NCBI GenBank assembly: GCA_949065595.1
Contig: CARSXK010000040.1
Location: forward strand, 1-5,997
DNA length: 5,997 nucleotides
Direction: 5' to 3'
From: UBA5026 sp949065595
Lineage (GTDB): Bacteria > Bacillota_I > Bacilli_A > RF39 > UBA660
Part shown: in pieces, positions 4,301 through 5,997 of the stretch
How the letters are laid out: each line of letters begins with the position of its first letter
Numbering within the stretch: position 1 is the stretch's first letter
Translations under genes and position numbers: made by a program
The notes under the pieces: model-generated
What the model was told of the DNA's origin: nothing
Databases searched by the model: none
The model's input: the letters and a program-made list of their open reading frames with translations, nothing else

Positions 4301-5997
4301 GAGATGTATATACACTGTCATTTTGGTATAAAAATGAAGGATTAGTGGCAGGAGAAGGAATGTATTATGGAACTTATAACAACATTATATTTGGGTTTAT
4401 TCCCGTAGAAGAAATTGGAACCGATGATGTTTATATCAAACCATTCAATCCAAATGAAAAGGAATGGCAGTATTATTCTTGTACCTTCACAGCACCATTT
4501 AATTTCAAAGAAATAAATATGTCATTTTTACAATCTATGAATGCCAATAACTTCTATATTACTAATATCAATTTGTTCAAAGATGTTAGAAGCGTAACCT
4601 ATGATTATGATGAAAATGGGAATGTCGTTTTATCCAAAAATTTGAATAATGATTCAAGTTCATTCAAGTATGACAAAAACAATCAATTAATTGGTATGTT
4701 TGATCCTAAAGGAAAGAATTTTACATTTGAGTATGATAATATGGTTACTGATAGAGTTTTAAAAGGGGTATCAGAAACTGGAATTTCGAATGAAATAGAA
4801 TATGATTCATTTGGAAATCCACGCATTACTAGAATTGTAAATAGAGGACAGTCAAAAGAAATTAAAAACGGAAGCTATCAAATTAGACTAAAGGGTACCA
4901 ATAAATGTATTCGCTTGATTGATGAAAATATTGCTTTAGTAACCGATACTTGTTGTCATGATAAATGGATTTTTGAAAAAACTACAATGAATAATAAAGA
5001 CTATTATAAAGTCAAACATTCCGTTATTTCCAATAAATATTTGGCATCCAAGAATGTAACTTTGACATTAATAGAAGAAATTGTTGATAATTCACTATTT
5101 ACGGTTGTGAAGAATGAAAATGGAAGTTTCTTAATTCAGTGTAAGAAAAATAATCTTTATTTGCACAATGAAAATGGTGTTTTAAAATTTGGTGAGTTAG
5201 TAGAAGAAAAACAATCTGATTTTGAATTCTATATAGAGTCCATGGATGATGTATTTTTTATAGAAAATAGTTGTGAATATACAAGCGATGGAAAATATGT
5301 AAAAAGTATAACAGATGCTAGAATGCATAAAACAGAGTATGATATTGATACAACAACAGGACTTCTAAATTCAATTACAGATGCTAAAAAGCAAACAACA
5401 AACTATACTTATAATAGTAAAAGACAATTAATTGGTATTACAACTGGTGATAGAAGTGTAGAATATACATACAATAATCAAAATCTATTATCAGAAATTA
5501 TCCAACAAGATAGAGTATATCATTTTATCTATGATGATTTCTTAAATATGAAATCTGTAAAAATAGGAGATAATGTTACTTTAATTACCAATAATTATGA
5601 AGAAAATAATGGTAATTTAATCTCATCTACTTATGGAAATCAAGACACAATTACTTATGAATATGATGAATTTGATCGTATTAAGAAAGTAAATAAAATA
5701 AATGATACGTATGAATACTTCTATGGTAATCATGGTGATTTATTAAAGATAAAATCCAATGAAAATACAATCAAATATACCTATGATTCTGGTAAACGAT
5801 TATATGAATATTATAATAATAATTTAAAAATAAGATATAGTTATGATTCAAATGACAATATTGTTAGCAAGAAGTATATGCTAGGTAATAATGTCTATGA
5901 TGGTATTAATAATACTTACAATGCAGATGATTCTCTAACAAAAACAGAATTTAGTAGTACCTCCATTAATTATATATATGATTATTTAGGAAGATTA
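1330..5997 (+). CDS. Giant DNRLRE/RHS YD-repeat protein, WapA-like (partial, 3' end outside window)
   Basis: A single uninterrupted frame of 1,556 codons runs off the window. Residues 1-228 form a lead-in with EEPIHFLKNGKYEEIDNTL and YPVVIDPTI, as in WapA-type proteins. Residues 229-417 are a DNRLRE-type beta-sandwich (NRSLIKFDLP, AWNESTANWN, PILEITYRNQNGLE). GNLTG...GGKLPVSLKLVYNT (446-472) opens the RHS part. YD repeats at 585-777 include ITYDSNHRITKVVD. Two jelly-roll-like modules follow at 778-917 (DSSFE... YIDDIQLEEGQ) and 923-1086 (ENSDFSEGLSSWNLS). YD repeats resume at 1087-1180. A beta-trefoil occupies 1181-1304, then YD repeats to YIYDYLGRL at the window end. In this family the repeats build a shell that encloses a variable C-terminal toxin; that tip and the immunity gene are not in view. 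No signal peptide is apparent (start MKEIELIDKRREKEKHF), unlike secreted WapA, so release by lysis or delivery by a tail-like particle is possible. The toxin activity cannot be stated. Confidence 0.93.
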   Translation, partial: MKEIELIDKRREKEKHFLQENGEIVARMYEEPIHFLKNGKYEEIDNTLVLKDDYYINQNNAYKVWFGLHPSDELMQMETLDYYLNIRLKTHGDFSIQKNPNKSMLEDRICYKNILESMDLDYQVLPTKVKESIVLHNKEANINELEFIIKTNMELHIVDDKRICANKDGEAIFYLDAPYMYDSNDIINRNVYYHLEKLGQEYVLKLVVDQDWLNNPNIIYPVVIDPTITGSKDENSVYDTYIYPGDTGVDRNNLPYLKVGVEKINGADVINRSLIKFDLPVIGTGSYITHAQLELTGYPDFTNSLEQDFVNIYRVTEAWNESTANWNTMNDKFDASRVEGTFESNRNYFEENGAIRPFGSSTDITSLVQKWYTGTPNYGIMLKANTERYRTDIIPMFFSKNNTVTGDNPKPILEITYRNQNGLESYMDYNKQGFGIGSTYHNTYNGNLTGIFDIGATIGGKLPVSLKLVYNTNDVVLEQNLGYGIGYRLNLLQTIKEEKIDNRNYLAYIDEDGTIHYFLNQKVKYEQNENGSSGFVTTTYENTYFDEDGLGLEIEKSTDGTSYTMKDKNGNQKKFVKSGEYSYLTEIKDVSENKISITYDSNHRITKVVDANNQAINLTYGVNVITVTSPDQVITLDYLNDNLVNITSIQGVTYFENTNNLITSITDVTGKKIEYTYYEQSPYKVKKITEYGLNNTIGAFYEVAYGFNATTITDSKNKVQTIVYNAYGNPISMSSLKDHNDITNAYGMKLEYGESFRGVNTYANKLLDHQIPLKYVKNYIKDSSFEKMETDFVGDRNANVVSSVSAAYSGNRGLKIEWGQGMGASMPVIVPKGHYYTFSAYGKNEVGETCITLEYRTQNNDPFLKRSEPFSSKDEFSRQDLTIYYPEDATSDLMVGFAPETYMGVCYIDDIQLEEGQVANNYNMIENSDFSEGLSSWNLSATKFKDDTDIPSADVFEVINVTDTQKALKVSMNPEVSSTFSKTFNVKGKAGDVYTLSFWYKNEGLVAGEGMYYGTYNNIIFGFIPVEEIGTDDVYIKPFNPNEKEWQYYSCTFTAPFNFKEINMSFLQSMNANNFYITNINLFKDVRSVTYDYDENGNVVLSKNLNNDSSSFKYDKNNQLIGMFDPKGKNFTFEYDNMVTDRVLKGVSETGISNEIEYDSFGNPRITRIVNRGQSKEIKNGSYQIRLKGTNKCIRLIDENIALVTDTCCHDKWIFEKTTMNNKDYYKVKHSVISNKYLASKNVTLTLIEEIVDNSLFTVVKNENGSFLIQCKKNNLYLHNENGVLKFGELVEEKQSDFEFYIESMDDVFFIENSCEYTSDGKYVKSITDARMHKTEYDIDTTTGLLNSITDAKKQTTNYTYNSKRQLIGITTGDRSVEYTYNNQNLLSEIIQQDRVYHFIYDDFLNMKSVKIGDNVTLITNNYEENNGNLISSTYGNQDTITYEYDEFDRIKKVNKINDTYEYFYGNHGDLLKIKSNENTIKYTYDSGKRLYEYYNNNLKIRYSYDSNDNIVSKKYMLGNNVYDGINNTYNADDSLTKTEFSSTSINYIYDYLGRL
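2014..2580 (+). other. DNRLRE-type beta-sandwich domain of the RHS protein
   Basis: This part encodes residues 229-417. The markers are an opening DENSVYDTYIYPGD, the central NRSLIKFDLP, which corresponds to the conserved strand in which an Arg precedes a phenylalanine-containing strand, AWNESTANWN (318-327), DITSLVQKWYTG (363-374) and the closing PKPILEITY (409-417). Such domains sit near the N-terminus of many secreted Bacillota RHS proteins and are thought to bind polysaccharide or the cell wall. The boundary is approximate. Confidence 0.75.
3661..4587 (+). other. Two tandem carbohydrate-binding-like jelly-roll modules inserted in the YD region
   Basis: Residues 778-917 open with IKDSSFEKMETDF and close with CYIDDIQLEEGQ. 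Residues 923-1086 open with MIENSDFSEGLSSWNLS and close with NNFYITNINLFKDV. The pattern N-x-S/D-F-E near the start, a central TLSFWYKN or TFSAYGKN strand, and a final I-D-D-I-Q-L-type strand are the marks of CBM4/9-like galactose-binding folds. YD repeats resume immediately after (SVTYDYDENGN). The fold is inferred from motifs and the ligand is unknown. Confidence 0.6.
4870..5241 (+). other. Three-fold beta-trefoil (ricin-B-like) module inserted in the YD region
   Basis: Residues 1181-1304 divide into three repeats of about 40 residues with matching order. They open GSYQIRLKG, DYYKVKHSV and GSFLIQCKK, continue KCIRLID, KYLASKN and LYLHNEN, and close DKWIFEK, SLFTVVK and SDFEFYI. This three-fold pattern is characteristic of beta-trefoils such as ricin-B lectins, although the classical QxW motif is not retained. 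YD repeats flank it on both sides. A sugar-binding role is inferred. Confidence 0.6.
5242..5997 (+). repeat. YD-repeat array of the RHS protein (continues past window)
   Basis: Residues 1305-1556 contain degenerate repeats of about 20 residues built on Y-x-Y-D/N and a following hydrophobic-basic strand, including TNYTYNSKRQLIGITTG, VEYTYNNQNLLSEI, ITYEYDEFDRIKKVN, IKYTYDSGKRLYEYYN, IRYSYDSNDNIVSKKY and INYIYDYLGRL at the edge. In RHS/Tc-type proteins these strands spiral into a hollow shell. No aspartyl self-cleavage motif or RHS core end has been reached. Confidence 0.88.

Overview
The window is AT-rich (roughly 30% G+C by eye). Every real gene lies on the + strand, with strong AAGGAGG-type ribosome binding and heavy use of A/T-ending codons. 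This points to a low-GC Bacillota (Bacilli, Clostridia or Erysipelotrichia-like) chromosome or prophage. No in-frame TGA occurs in the roughly 1,900 codons read and every Trp is TGG, so the ordinary bacterial code fits. The organism assignment is inference; no marker gene is present.

Layout. Positions 1-172 hold a 52-bp perfect direct repeat (1-52 and 108-159, period 107 bp). Each copy contains an interrupted hairpin followed by a GAGGA ribosome-binding-like sequence. The same DNA can be read as the C-terminal codons of an upstream gene that lies mostly outside the window: one reading ends at a TAG at 56-58, and a second, frame-shifted reading ends at a TGA at 163-165. The simplest explanation is a 107-bp tandem duplication across the 3' end of that gene. 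Positions 173-937 encode a 254-residue phage tail/baseplate protein. Its C-terminal half is a collar-type (T4 gp10/gp12-like) domain with two identically spaced HxHx4HxH clusters. Positions 937-1317 encode a small coiled-coil protein with a helix-turn-helix-like C-terminus; its start overlaps the preceding stop (TAATG). From 1330 to the window end, one uninterrupted frame (1,556 codons, 3' end not reached) encodes a giant WapA/RHS-type YD-repeat protein.

The giant protein has, in order: an N-terminal region without a recognisable signal peptide, a DNRLRE-type beta-sandwich, a first YD-repeat stretch, two probable carbohydrate-binding jelly-roll modules, more YD repeats, a three-fold beta-trefoil (ricin-B-like) module, and further YD repeats running off the window. 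The C-terminal toxin tip and any immunity gene would lie beyond position 5997.

How the genes may work together (inference): the three genes are packed with no room for a terminator and look like one transcription unit at the end of a phage tail module. A surface-binding tail protein beside a leaderless RHS protein carrying several lectin-like modules suggests a prophage- or tailocin-associated polymorphic toxin or surface-binding effector. Alternatively, it is a phage-carried cargo (moron) gene released by lysis. The role of the small coiled-coil/HTH-like protein between them is unknown.
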